DNA of 64,000 bases from Cristatella mucedo (GCA_009760855.2 WPIO01000001.1:19371501-19435500), one strand, 5' to 3'; positions 43,460-54,120 are shown, counted from the stretch's first letter. A program made the numbers and translations. The notes: a model not told the origin generated them from the sequence alone.

Positions 43460-46400
43460 AACAGAGCACAACTGTCATCCTCCGCGAAGTTGCGGTTGCG
43501 ACTTTTCAGGCTCATTTGCTGCATCGTCACACCATTCTTGCCATTTTGCCGGCTCTAGAGAGCCGCCTCGGGTGACTCCTACCCTGGTGTGGACCTTTAC
43601 TCGATTTCTCCCTGATACCTTCGGGTATTCTGCTGCTATCTTCGCTGTGACTCTTTATGAGCTTTCCTCGGATATGCTACGCAAAATAGGACCTGCTTAG
43701 CATAAATTGCGATGTCGCCATTTGTTGATACCTACCGGCTGGCCTTCTTTAGCAGGTCAGTGAGAACCTACCTTCATCCTGCATTCGCCCTATCAACAGC
43801 TCGGCTGTCGATTCCACGACCCGTCAGTTTAAAGCACTGAATAGCACTCGTTGCGGTAGCATCTCACCTGTAATGCCTCAGCATGTTATCAAACGTCGAC
43901 CGGCTGCCGATACTAAGGTCCAATTCAAATTCGAAAGGCTGGCGTCTACCAGGCCGACTACAAGCCGACTTGAATGCAAGCAACTTCATCGACGTCTCTC
44001 AGTTGTTGGACAGCCTCTTAAACTCCGCCTACTAAAATGTCCGATCGCTAAAAACTAGAGTTACTTATACGCGATCAGGTGGTCCAGGAGAAGCTAGATG
44101 CATTTCGGCTAACCGAAACTTGTATGACGATTCGTTCCAATAGCTGTATATCTGAAACCATCCCACCTGGGTTCTCATTCTATCAGTCCATGCGTTCTTA
44201 AAAGGTTAGCAGCTGGGTTGCGATTGATGTTCGTAAATTGTTCGGCTGTAAGATGAGCAGTTTTTTGCATGGGCCATTGTTTGAATCAGTTGCAATCAGG
44301 TCCTCATCAAAGGCAATGCCTCTCGCTGTTGTCATATATCGACCTTCTTCTGGTTGTCTCAACTTAATTATAGAAGAGTTTTCGGAATTCCTCACTAAAA
44401 TATTGGTGTGTGCCAGGCCGTTACTGATTACGGGAGACTTCAATGTTCACATTGAGAACCCGATCGACAGCCAGGTCCGCTCATTTCTTGACTGTCTGGT
44501 GCCTGGAGAATTTTGGTTTGATCCAACACGTTAATCGTACGACCCACATCGATGGCCATATTCTAGATCCCATGATCACTAAGGACTAAGGATCTTTGCC
44601 ACTGACATTTTGGTGTGCCAGCTGACCCTCTCCGATAATTGTTTGACCTCGTTTACTGTTCCTGCTCTGTTGTACATACCGGGTAATGTCGAAGTTGTGC
44701 AGCGAAATAACTTAAAAAGCGTTGGCTTGGACACATTTTTGAAATATGCTTTTGATGCAGGTCTTCTTGATCTTCACCCTTACTCGACCGACAGCCGCGA
44801 TACCCTTATGATGCAGTAAACGCGACACTTAGGAGTGCTCTAGACAAGTAAGCTCCCGTTCATTGTATCCGTGTGCAGAGTCGTGGATTCCTTTTAAATT
44901 ACAAAAAACTTCTAAATTTGCGCCGTATTAAGCTCAGGGTTGAACGTCGTTTTAAGAAATCTGGGTCTGATGCAGATCTAGTCAATTTCAAAGACTTTCT
45001 TCGAGTTTACACCCGGAAGCTTAAAAAAAGTCGGGGCTTCTTTTATCACTCGAAATGTGAATTCCTGCCAGTCGGACCCAAAACAGATTTATAAGACAGT
45101 ACAAAACTTACTGGCCACTGCTGAGAGGTCTGACTACCCAGATATCAATAAAAATATAAATAAATAAAATAAAAAGCTCAGCCGATTCAGTTTTCTTTAC
45201 TGAAGAAATAGTGCACATTCGTGCCACTAGAAAACCCCCTCCGAGTAAAGCAATTGTGGATTCAAAACCTGTGATCTTTCTTAAAAGTGTTTCCGAGGTT
45301 TTGGCATGCGATGTGGCTTAACCTTAATAAAGTCTAGTAAAAAAGAGCTCGCCTACTGGAGACCCTACACCATCGTGTCTGTGATCTTCACTGGTAGACC
45401 AACTCGGCCCTGCCATAACCGATATTTTTAATGCTTCTTTGGAAAAAGGAGTCGTATCCGAGTGTATCAAATCGGTAATCGTTAGACCCATGCTTTAAAG
45501 CCTGGATCAGATACAGAGGTCCTTGCAGACTATCGGTCAGTTTCCTTCCTTGTCGAAGATTCTTAAAAAAATTGTCGGTAAGCAGCTGGTTGCACATATT
45601 GAAAGGAATTAAATGTTAAACTTTCAATAAGGGTTTAAGATGCCACAGTCCACTGTAACTGTTCTCCTCCGTGTTGAAACAATGACATGTTATGTGGCAA
45701 CAATGACGTGAATATCACTTCCCTAGGTCTGCTATCTCTATCGGCTGCCATCAACACAATTGATCACAATGTTCTAGTTGAACGATTGAGAACGACGATT
45801 GGTCTGGTGGAAGATGAACTTGCGTAGTTTAAATCGTAATTGTCTGATCGTTTTCAATACTTGTCGTGTGAGGGTCAGGTCTCTCACACAAGATGGGTCA
45901 CCTGTGAAGTCACTCAAGGGCCCGAAATCGGTCACTTGCTGTTCTCCATTTGTACTCAACCTCTGGGAAAGTGATTAAGGCTCATGGAATAAGATATCAC
46001 TTTTTTGCTGACGATACTCAGCTGTATTTTGTCATTCCAACCGTTGGAATCTTCTGCAGCAACTGATGAACTGAAAGCTTGCCTTGCCGACATTCGATCC
46101 TGGATGTCGGAAAACTTCTTGAAACTAAATGACGATAAAACTGAACTGCTGCTCACAGGACACCCTAAGGGCTTGGAAGGATTAAAAGGCTTTGCTCTTC
46201 TAATAGGCGATGCTGTTGTGCGACCGTCACAGCATATTCAAAATTAATGTGTTGTTTTCGGCAACTGTCTACATTTGAAAAGCTTCAGAAGACTGCTTCT
46301 ACAGCTGGCTATCATGTCCGATCGCTATATAAGATTAAGAGCTGTCTTTAACAGTGGCCTGCAAAAAATGTAACTAGCTCTTTAGTTCTGTCTCGGCTTG

Positions 46401-46706
46401 ATTATTGTAATTCCCTTTTGGCTGGGTTACCAAAAACGAAACTAGGCCACTGCAGCTGGCTATGAATATGGCTGCAAGGCTACTTTTCATGTCCCAGAGG
46501 TTTGACCACGTGTCTCCTTTGTTAAAAGAGCTAGGATAGCTGTCGGTTGTTCAACGGATACAGAACAAAGTTCTTACCCTGACCCACTAGGCCCTCAGCG
46601 GCTTGGCTTTTCCATACCTAGCTGAACTGCTGCACCAGTTTCAGCCTCGTCTTGCTCTCACGTCCTTAGTGACAATAAATTAGCAGTTCCATTCCTTTAC
46701 TTAAAG
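43460..46706 (+). mobile_element. LINE family B, near full length, left part (5' region to C-terminus)
   Basis: This is the longest family B copy. In order it has a putative 5' region (43.46-44.0 kb) and an AP-endonuclease domain with LAVVIYRPSSGCLNLIIEEF and the diagnostic LLITGDFNVHIENP (about 44416-44460). A linker follows (about 44870-45140), then RT with 'YHFFADDTQLY'-type sequence (about 45990-46030), LNDDKTELLLTGHPKGLEGL, and C-terminal sequence to 46706. Frameshifts and stops are frequent. It continues at 49361 after a hAT insertion. The start is approximate. It lies in an intron of host gene 2, same orientation. Confidence 0.8.
46699..46706 (+). repeat. hAT target-site duplication, left (ACTTAAAG)
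   Basis: It matches 49361-49368 (GCTTAAAG) at seven of eight bases. Eight bases is the hAT length. Uninterrupted family B copies have a single equivalent site ('ccttaaagaccgttgg' type). Confidence 0.8.
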
Positions 46707-46779
46707 CAGGTCTCATAAGATAGGGCAAACACCGATTTTTAAAGATTTTAGCCCATGTTCGGTGTCCAAAAATCTTGAA

Positions 46780-49210
46780 TACCGACATCGTTTGGAAAGT
46801 GGCAAAATAGTTTATTTTTATTGAAATTGGTGAAAGTAGTAGCAAAGCAAATTGGTGGTGACTTCTATAGCTTTTGTGACGGGGCCTGGTTCGCATAAGC
46901 GTGGTCAAAGCCTCCTGGCACTTGGATCCCCATCACGACTCCCAGCTGTTTTATTTGAAACAAGCCCTCCAGTGTCAGATTCATCATGGACTGACGAAAA
47001 TTGTACTTCTCCCATTTCAGAATGCTAAAATCGGAATCAGCACTGGTTGTGTTGGCAAAGGCGTTTGCCATGCCACCGAAGAACGTGCACAATGACAGAA
47101 AACGGGCCCCTAAAGCATCCCTTCCCACGTTGAAAAATGTGGCCTGGTCTTGATTGTCGATGATGGTTTTAGTGTGAGGTTCGCGCTTGTTGGCGTTGAA
47201 GAGTGCTTGCCGATCTTGTTCGACACGATCGATCTCCTCAGTGGCCCAAAACTTCGCCAAATGTGCTCGATACGTTTCGAGAACGCTGTCGATGGAATCT
47301 CATGGTTCCAGTTGTACGAGGTCGAACGGCATCACTGGGGGAGCGAGATCGTCAGCAACCCGGTTATTAGAGTCAGCCTGAACACAAGCCACACCATTTG
47401 TTAGTTTTAATCCGAATAGAGCAATCTCTTTCAAAATAGACGTTCGGCCAGCATCATCTAGATCTTGACACAGATCTCGAGTCCAGGAGCCCTGGTTGTG
47501 GATGTGGCACTCCACATCCACGATTTTAACTCACCAACGATCCGAAATGACGTATTTGTCAGGCTGCATGCTCTCAAATTAATTGTTAGAATACACGAGT
47601 TCAATATTAATTGATTGTATAAAGCGGACGGAAAGATTTATTATCTCAGTAGTGTGTTGAGAAAGAATGTTTGGAGATTGCAGAATCACTAACGTGGCAT
47701 TGACCAGCTCGAGTAGTGAACGAACACTGGCCGCCATAAACCACCGGTGATCGTCCGGTGCAGAAGCAGGATTCTTCTCAGCAATCAAATTCATCAGACG
47801 AAAGCGATGCTGTAGTATCCAAGATAGGTTTCGCTCAAGATGAGCCCATCGATTTGTATCTTTTTGGCATGTTGTACCTATTTCTAGTTGTGGATTCTGC
47901 TGGCGGCGTAGATGAACGCTGAAATCGTAAACGATCGAGTAGAACGATCCCCCACCCATGGAATGATAGCCCTCCTTAACGACAAGGTCGACCTGATGGG
48001 AAGCTAACTGTGTGGATCAACATGGATTAAACGCGGATTCAGCCTGTTGATCGATTCACGTCACCACAGCCGAATGCTGTCCGGTCATTGCGTTCTCGTC
48101 ATCGGAGCCTCATGCAACGATTTTTGAATGCCAGTTGTCGAATAGCTTATCGAGAATGCGGCAGATGATGGCAGCAATGTTCGCAGCAGTTTGACGATCG
48201 TAGAAACGCGCTGCGATCAGATGCAGATTTCTCATAACACCATCGGCACACAAATGAATGTGAACGTCGAAGTACGAGTCTGAACGATAAATAGAGCTAT
48301 CGCTAGTAATAAAAACGCCTAAACTCGGGCAGAGCTCAAAATATCGGATATGCGTTGAAGATTAATGGCGACATCGACTCTGACAAACTTGCTGACGAGA
48401 ATATCATTGATGCCGACAAGCTTGACATGGAATATTGACATGGACATGGACATTGACATTGTGGAAGACCTCTTTGTGATGATCGATGACAACAGCAGTT
48501 TGACGAAAAGACAATCCAACAGAAGTGTGATCTAGGGCGAGCTTGAATCGCTTCACGTTTTTGATGACGACCTGATAAGAAGACGTTGTGTCGGGAAGTG
48601 GTTGGAACAGAGACAAGCTTTTCTTCATTGATAAAGCCTCTGACTCGTCATCAGCACTGAAAGAACAGTTTGGCAGTAATATCCTCCACGATTTTCTTGT
48701 CCACCGTGAGATGTAAGACATCGCTGCTCTTGATATTGTAGCGATCGATGGTTGTCGGTTTTGCAGCAGTAAATAACAATAATAATAATAATAATAGTGC
48801 ACTTGATAAAGCGCCCTCAGAGAACTCAAGCTCTCTCTAGGCACTTTACGTTGGCTGCAAAGGGATATGCAATTGAATGGTGAGTAATATCATGCTTGAT
48901 AAACAAACAAACAAATTTAAGAATTCCTTCTTATCTTGAGGTGTAGCCTTCTTGCACTTCTCCCAATCGATGGTGTGCTGGGTGCTGTTGTGTTTTTCAT
49001 AGTTTTCTTTTCCGAATGGAACGCTGTAGTACTTAGTGTTTTCAGTGTGCTGGTGCTTCGCACCATTCTTCTCCGTTTGTTTAAAGGTCTTGAAAAAAGG
49101 CACATGACTGACGTGACACGGGACTTGGTGTCGCCTCTAGTAACTACGAATCCGAATTCTAGAACGTGGTGATGCTGAAAAGGTGTTTTACGACTCATTT
49201 CTGCAGTCAA
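46780..49210 (-). pseudogene. hAT transposase, broken
   Basis: Fragments are read on the minus strand. At about 49210-48917 and in an overlapping frame, there is an N-terminal BED-finger-like region (FGFVVTRGDTKSRVTSVMC, then HNSTQHTIDWEKCKK). At about 48760-48400, a catalytic-core piece follows (HTSVGLSFRQTAVVIDHHKE). At about 47960-47300, there are mid-protein helices (RFIQSINIELVYSN, KEIALFGLKLTNGVACVQ). At 47260-46865, the hAT dimerisation end appears (NTTSADSDFSILKWEKYNF, then LTLEGLFQIKQ). The last motif is the most diagnostic of the superfamily. At least four frame changes and an L2 insertion inactivate it. The exact hAT subfamily is not determined. Confidence 0.8.
48770..48913 (-). 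mobile_element. L2 LINE 3' tail nested in the hAT
   Basis: It comprises antisense (AAT)n, terminal hairpin and about 70 bp of 3' UTR, ending 'cttgataaacaaacaaacaaa'. It is the innermost layer of the nest. A target duplication is not clear because both junctions are A-rich. Confidence 0.88.
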
Positions 49211-49360
49211 AAGTTGTCAAAAGGCACGTTTAAGTCGCAGGAAAGTAGTAGGTGCACGAATTGGTACCCAGTGATCACTTTTTTATATTCGGTATCACTC
49301 AATCTTAAGATGATGTATATATGGTGTCTAAAACTAAAATGCCACATCTTATGAGGCCTG

Positions 49361-49690
49361 GCTTAAAGACCGTTGGCAACAGAAGCTTTAGCTCTGCAGG
49401 TCCTAGACTGTGGAACTTGCTTCCATAATTCTTATGCAACGACAACAGCTCTCCTGCTGCCGACTATGGCTCATTCTTTTCAGGGGTCCTGAGCTGCTAC
49501 TTCCATGCTACTCACTACCTCGAGGAACTGCTCTCCTGACTCTGCTATGTTTCCCACTTTCTCTTTGTTGCGTGAAATGAAGTCTGATGGCTACCGAATG
49601 CGTCCGCTTGGGCTGTAAGTGGGCTATACAAATCTCCCCTGCCTAGCACCCACATAGTCTTTATGGTTTTGTGGAGTTACATACGGAGAC
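49361..49690 (+). mobile_element. LINE family B, right part (C-terminus end and 3' UTR)
   Basis: The LINE resumes at 'gcttaaagaccgttggcaac', with coding for SFSSAGPRLWNLLP, then the 3' UTR to a degraded ACATT tail (ttaagttacattgcag). Confidence 0.88.
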
Positions 49691-50301
49691 ACATTAAGTT
49701 ACATTGCAGTCTTTTCTGCGACAATAAGTTCGGCAGTATGATGTAATAAGGTAATGAATGTAATGCATACAAAGTCAGATAATGTAATGAGTATAACGTA
49801 ATAAGGTAGACTTGGGGTATGCTGTGCAACGTCCGGCATACTTTTGAGCTGGGCATGAAGACACGAGCACAGTTTTGGAATGTGTTAAACAATTATGTTA
49901 ATACAAATACTAGTTGAAAGTTCACTGCCTTTGCTTTCATGGCATGCCAATGCAGCAACCATAGGGTGATCGCAGCCACACAAACTAAGTTTGTCATACA
50001 ACAATCATAATAATACGTGTTTTTATAGTACATACAATATATTCCACAATAGTTATAGGTACAATATATTCTACAAAAGTTTAATCTCTGTCTACTGTTC
50101 ATACGACTTCTAGGCTCGGTCACCAAAAGGTTTCACTTTAGGGGGGATTTCTAGAGTTGAATGGCACCAGCCAGATGTCGCCGATGTATACAGGCTGGTA
50201 TGCATCACTTATACAGGCAGTTATACAGACGTTTCCAGAGTATGACAGAAATAAAGAGTCTGCATACTTAATGTAACATTGTGTACAATGACGATATTTA
50301 G
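49691..50301. other. Intron of host gene 2, nothing recognised
   Basis: It is AT-rich, with local taatg repeats at about 49740-49800 adjoining the LINE tail. The missing UBAN block was not found here either. Confidence 0.4.
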
Positions 50302-50466
50302 GCTGAGCGAGCAGCTCCCAAAGATTATGCTAAAGCAGAAAGGCTACGGCTGTAGGTCGCAGAGCTGAAAGCAGAGGTCAGTCGGCTGCTGCTTGATCGT
50401 GCTACAGAGCATCAAGATCCGCTCGACGACTTCCGGCAGCGGAGTGGAGTCTCCATCACCTCGCCG
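50302..50466 (+). CDS. Host gene 2 (optineurin/NEMO-like), UBAN-like exon d, with in-frame TAG
   Basis: A 165-nt exon (55 codons, phase 0 at both ends) lies between an acceptor (acgatatttag) and a strong donor (tcgccg|gtgagg). It starts AERAAPKDYAKAERLRL. Optineurin has AERAAREKIHEEKEQL at the corresponding place, right after the Asp-Phe of the ubiquitin-binding UBAN motif. A TAG at 50353-50355 interrupts the coiled coil where a Gln (CAG) would fit. The same frame continues as VAELKAEVSRLLLDRATEHQ and then DPLDDFRQRSG, like the end of the UBAN helix. UBAN proteins bind linear polyubiquitin. The TAG could be a sequencing error, a null allele, a decaying gene, or a real acceptor (ctgtag) starting a 111-nt in-phase exon at 50356. 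Confidence 0.7.
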
Positions 50467-51148
50467 GTGAGGCTTACCACTGCCAAAGCGCCTATGCCAC
50501 CAAAGAATTTCTGCAATCCCTCTATGCAGCAGTATAGACTATGCTCTCTAATGGTTGGCCCATGCCCTTAAGCTTCCCAACAACAGCTGCTATGGCTTTG
50601 ACATGCTGATATATGCCGTAGCTTCGGAAGACCTCTGTCGGCTGCAGTGCTTTATCTTCACGTGTAAGCAGTCGTCTGTAACGTCCTGCATCTCTTTGCT
50701 GGTAACCTCTGGATGAAGTGCTTTTTCTGATGTAAACTTTACTTCAAAAGACCAAGTGATTGTTGAAACTTCGTGGACATTGCGCATTGCCACTGGAAAA
50801 TAAAAGTTGCTTCCTCCAGTCAGGCTGTGGATGGAAGTAAAATGTAAAGTCTTTCGTTTACTTCAGTACTGCACCCATCCATCCTTTCTCCTGTGGTGGG
50901 GTTAGTCAGGCTGGCTACCGACGATTAGGCACCTTCAATTGTAAGAAAACTGCACAAGACTTGAGATTCTTAACCTGGTATAACTCAATTTTTTGCACGA
51001 TGACTATGGCCAGTTCAGACCAGAGACATTGGGGCTGAGATGATCGCTCGATAAGCTTTATTACCCTTCCATCTTTCACATACTGCCATCACATGGACCT
51101 CGGAAGAGGCTGACGAATTATTGGTCACGCATTCGTGTTTGTGTGCAG
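50467..51148. other. Intron of host gene 2, nothing else recognised
   Basis: No element is recognised. The sequence is unique-looking and less eroded by repeats than elsewhere. Confidence 0.4.
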
Positions 51149-51363
51149 GCCACTCATAAAGCTATCATCACGCAGCAGGGGCTCACAGACTTTCCAAATT
51201 CCTGGCAAGTGCCCCTACGTCCACTTTTCCATCTTAGGGAGCTTGCAATGCCAACCGCAGTGTTCACAATGACTGACTGTAGTCCTCAGGCTTTGGGAGC
51301 ATTTACTGATCTCATTCACGCTCGTAATCCTACGTCCATTGTCTACGGCACTTTGAGTCAGAG
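51149..51363 (+). CDS. Candidate extra exon within the host gene 2 intron
   Basis: It has an acceptor (tttgtgtgcag), 71 open codons plus two bases, and a donor (cagag|gtaaac). The peptide starts ATHKAIITQQGLTDFPNSWQ and is not coiled coil. It begins in phase 0, which fits exon d, but ends in phase 2. The final exon at 53893 would then hit a stop after two codons (TAG). So it is either an alternative or poison exon, an exon of another gene, or a chance frame. No domain is recognised. Confidence 0.35.
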
Positions 51364-51419
51364 GTAAACAAAAATACATGGTTCCATTAGGCGAGATTGC
51401 ATGCGTGATAATGAAGCTA

Positions 51420-51487
51420 ATAATAATAATAATATTGCACTTGATAAAGCGCCCTCAGAGAACTTAATCTCTTTCTAGGCGCTTTAC
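51420..51487 (-). mobile_element. L2 LINE, minimal 3' tail insertion
   Basis: Only about 68 bp are present: (AAT)n and the terminal hairpin up to 'ctaggcgctttac'. It is close to the consensus of the family, so apparently young. Confidence 0.85.
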
Positions 51488-51939
51488 TGAGAGAGTAGCT
51501 AGAGAGGCAAAGTAATGGCTGCATGGCTGTACCTATAACTAGCCCTGTAGGTAGAAATTAGTTGGCTACTGACTGGCTTAATCGCCATTTATGCTATTCC
51601 TTCTCTCACACTTTTTGTCAAGAATTTTTGCACGGGCGCATGTATGTGCATTTGCAGGCACGTGCACTAAGCACACAGGCACATGCTCTCTCTTCTTATC
51701 CTTGGTTCTCTATCTCTCTCTTCTTTTTCAGCGTCTTTCTTTCTCTCATCTCGCAGCTTTTTGCTCACCCTGTACACGCCTCACTCTCTCTTCTCTTTTT
51801 TGTCGAGATTTAGGGACTACTTAGCACACTAAATAGGGATCTTGCTGGCTTCGTTTTGTGAGGCTAATGAATCCGAGACTCTACAGTTTAGCACTTAATA
51901 TGGCAATTAGATCGATCTCTGTGGTGGTCATTGCTCCTG

Positions 51940-52085
51940 GGTCTTAACCCAGCGGTAAGGTGCTCGTGCTTCGCAATCCAAGTGGTCGGTTTGAGTCTTG
52001 CAGGGGAAATCCTTTATTGCCCACTGCAAGCAGTGGTGATAGCCATTAAGGGTCTTCTGTCACTATATAAACATGGCACTTAAGT
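51940..52085 (+). mobile_element. tRNA-derived SINE, family S2
   Basis: An A-box-like cagcggtaaggtgctcg, a B-box-like ggtcggtttgagtc, a body (ggaaatcctttattgcccac, tgcaagcagtggtgatagcc) and an end 'gtcttctgtcactatataaa' are present. It is the most complete S2 copy. No L2-type hairpin is present at its 3' end. Confidence 0.75.
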
Positions 52086-52640
52086 CAGCTAACCTTAATC
52101 TGTTCAACCTTTTTTCAAATCAGCTGCATATTCCTGTGCAATTGGACTGAGTTTGACTTCTGATGCAAAAGCAGTTAGTCCACGAATTTGCAGGACGCAT
52201 TGCGGTAAATGGTTCCTCATACCTATCTTGACTTCGCAATAGCAGCATTATTTTTGTACCATCAGGTATTCTGTGATAACCCTATTGTTGATTTCGCTAT
52301 TTTAAAGTTCCGTGGACGGCTTTGGCTCTACTGCCAGTGGACCATACATCTCATTTCCACAGTTCCGTGCTAACCGAGCATTTTGTTCACTTGCCGATTC
52401 TAGCACTTTCTTTCTGTGCTTTTTTGCGGTTGCTTAGCTTTCTTACCATGATTGTTGCGAAATTTAAACGCTTCTTAATGTTCTTTAGTAGGTGACATTA
52501 TGCTGTTTGCTTCATGTAGTGTTTCTTGTTAGTCTACGTGACTTCCTGGTTTACGGGAAATAAATATACAGCTGTATATATTAACTGGAACTTGATCGCC
52601 TCAAATGTATTGGTCACATCTTCTAGGGACAATTATCTAA
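52086..52640. other. Intron of host gene 2, nothing recognised
   Basis: No element or exon is supported. Confidence 0.4.
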
Positions 52641-52649
52641 TTGCTGTTC

Positions 52650-53516
52650 GTAATGGAGTGTACTGGAACTCCTTCTGTAACTCTAGAAAGACATACAGAC
52701 TGTGGGTGTTTCACAGGAGAGTTTTGTATAGCACACTCACAGCCTAAGCAGCTTTCGGTACACGTTCGGTAGCCACCAGACTTTATCTCACGCAACAAAG
52801 AGAAAGTGGGAAGCATAGCAGAGTCAGGAGAGCCGTTGAGGAAGTGAGTAGCATGGAAGTAGAAGCTCAGGGCCCCTGAAAAGAATGAGCCATAGTCGGC
52901 AGCAGGAGAGCAGTTGTCGTTGCATAAGAATTGTGGAAGCGAGTTCCACAGCCTAGGACCTGCAGAGCTAGAGGTTCTGTCGCCAACGGTCTTTAAGCGG
53001 AGAAATGGAACAGCTCATTTATTGTCCACACAAGACCTGAGGGCGCGAACAGGCTGAAACTGGTGCAGCAGTTCAGCTAGGTATGAAGGAGCCAAGCCGT
53101 GGCGGGCCCTGTGGGTCAGTGTAAGAGCTTTACTCTGCATCTTTTGCTAAACCGGCATCCATCCTAACTCTTTTAGCAAAGGAGATACGTGCTAAACCTC
53201 TGGGACTTGAAGACTAGCTTTGAAGCCATATTCAAAGCCAGCTGTAGTGGTCTAGTTGCTTTCTTTGGTAGCCCAATCAAAAATGAATTACAATAATCAA
53301 GCCGAGATAGAACTAAGAAGGTAGTTAAAAGATTTTACAAGCCACTGCGGAAGACAGCTCCTAATCTTAGATAGGGATCGTACGTGATGGCAAGCTATAG
53401 AAACAGTCTTCTGAATGAAGCTTTTAAAATTGAAGGAGTTGTTGAAAACGACACCTAGATTTCGAGCATGTGGTGATGGTTGCACGGAAGCATAACCTAT
53501 TAGAAGAGCAAAGCCT
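52650..53516 (-). mobile_element. LINE family B 3' third (left of a nested L2)
   Basis: Antisense 3' UTR, C-terminus and thumb (cagcctaagcagctttcggt, ctgaaactggtgcagcagtt, gcccaatcaaaaatgaatta) are present. The element continues at 53623-53700 beyond the nested L2 tail. Confidence 0.9.
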
Positions 53517-53622
53517 ATTCTATTGCGTATCACTTTGCAGCAAATGTAAAGCGCCTAGAAAGAGATTAAGTTCTCTGAGGGCGCTTTATCAAGTGCAATA
53601 TTATTATTATTATTATTATTTT
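53517..53622 (+). mobile_element. L2 LINE 3' tail nested in LINE B
   Basis: About 105 bp of L2 3' end (gcgtatcactttgcagcaaa, hairpin, (ATT)n) split the antisense family B copy, whose reading resumes 'ttaatccagccaagagctta'. By eye it is identical to the 39.8-kb copy over the tail, so the insertion is recent. Confidence 0.9.
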
Positions 53623-53700
53623 AATCCAGCCAAGAGCTTAGGGTGTCCTATGAGTAGCAGTTCGATTTTATCGTAATTTAGTTTCAAAAGATTTGGCTCG
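53623..53700 (-). mobile_element. LINE family B, continuation beyond nested L2
   Basis: It matches the antisense family B segment at 14.24-14.32 kb (agcttagggtgtcctatgag). Confidence 0.8.
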
Positions 53701-53892
53701 ATTACCATAAAAAGTACTATTATTGATAATCAGTAAATACATGAAGCTTGTTTCGTAAACTACACCGTTCATTGTCTACGGATTTTCTTTGAGCCCTTGA
53801 CATTCATGCATCTAAGCAAACGTTTGTCTGAAATGTAGGTTCTAGATATGACTTAATTTAAAAGCTAGTTGTTCGTAATTTATTTTTTGTAG

Positions 53893-54120
53893 GCTGGACT
53901 AGACGGTGTAGACGAACGTAAGCAAACCTCAGAGAATCGAGGACTAGGTGCATACTCTATTTCGAAGAGTCAGCAACAATTCCAGCCGAAGATGCTGAGG
54001 TCACAGCTACAGAAGCGATCAGAGAGTCATGACCGACTCCCATCCTGTCCTGTATGCAACCTGAAGCTACCGGATTATGACTCGCTGACCGTGCACGTGA
54101 ACGAATGCCTGGATTGCTAA
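53893..54120 (+). CDS. Host gene 2 (optineurin/NEMO-like), terminal exon e with C2HC zinc finger
   Basis: A 228-nt terminal exon follows an acceptor (tattttttgtag) in phase 0, consistent with exon d, and ends at a TAA. It encodes 75 residues: a polar linker (SISKSQQQFQPKMLRSQLQK) and then CPVCNLKLPDYDSLTVHV followed by NECLDC. The spacing Cys-x2-Cys, P-D-x-D-[ST]-L, H-V and a final Cys is the C-terminal ubiquitin-binding zinc finger of NEMO and optineurin (remembered as CPKCGEVLPDIDTLQIHV in optineurin). In those proteins it also sits at the extreme C-terminus. This is the strongest evidence for the gene's family. Choosing between an optineurin and a NEMO orthologue is not possible from these exons; exon d leans to optineurin. 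Confidence 0.85.
   Translation, partial: AGLDGVDERKQTSENRGLGAYSISKSQQQFQPKMLRSQLQKRSESHDRLPSCPVCNLKLPDYDSLTVHVNECLDC

Larger units (their letters stand above)
46707..49360 (-). mobile_element. hAT DNA transposon nested in LINE B
   Basis: The ends are inverted repeats, CAGGTCTCATAAGAT at the left and the reverse complement of ATCTTATGAGGCCTG at the right, flanked by the 8-bp duplication. The single gene reads on the minus strand and is broken. A short L2 is inserted near the transposase N-terminus. The insertion lies within the C-terminal coding end of the LINE, which resumes at 49361. Confidence 0.88.
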
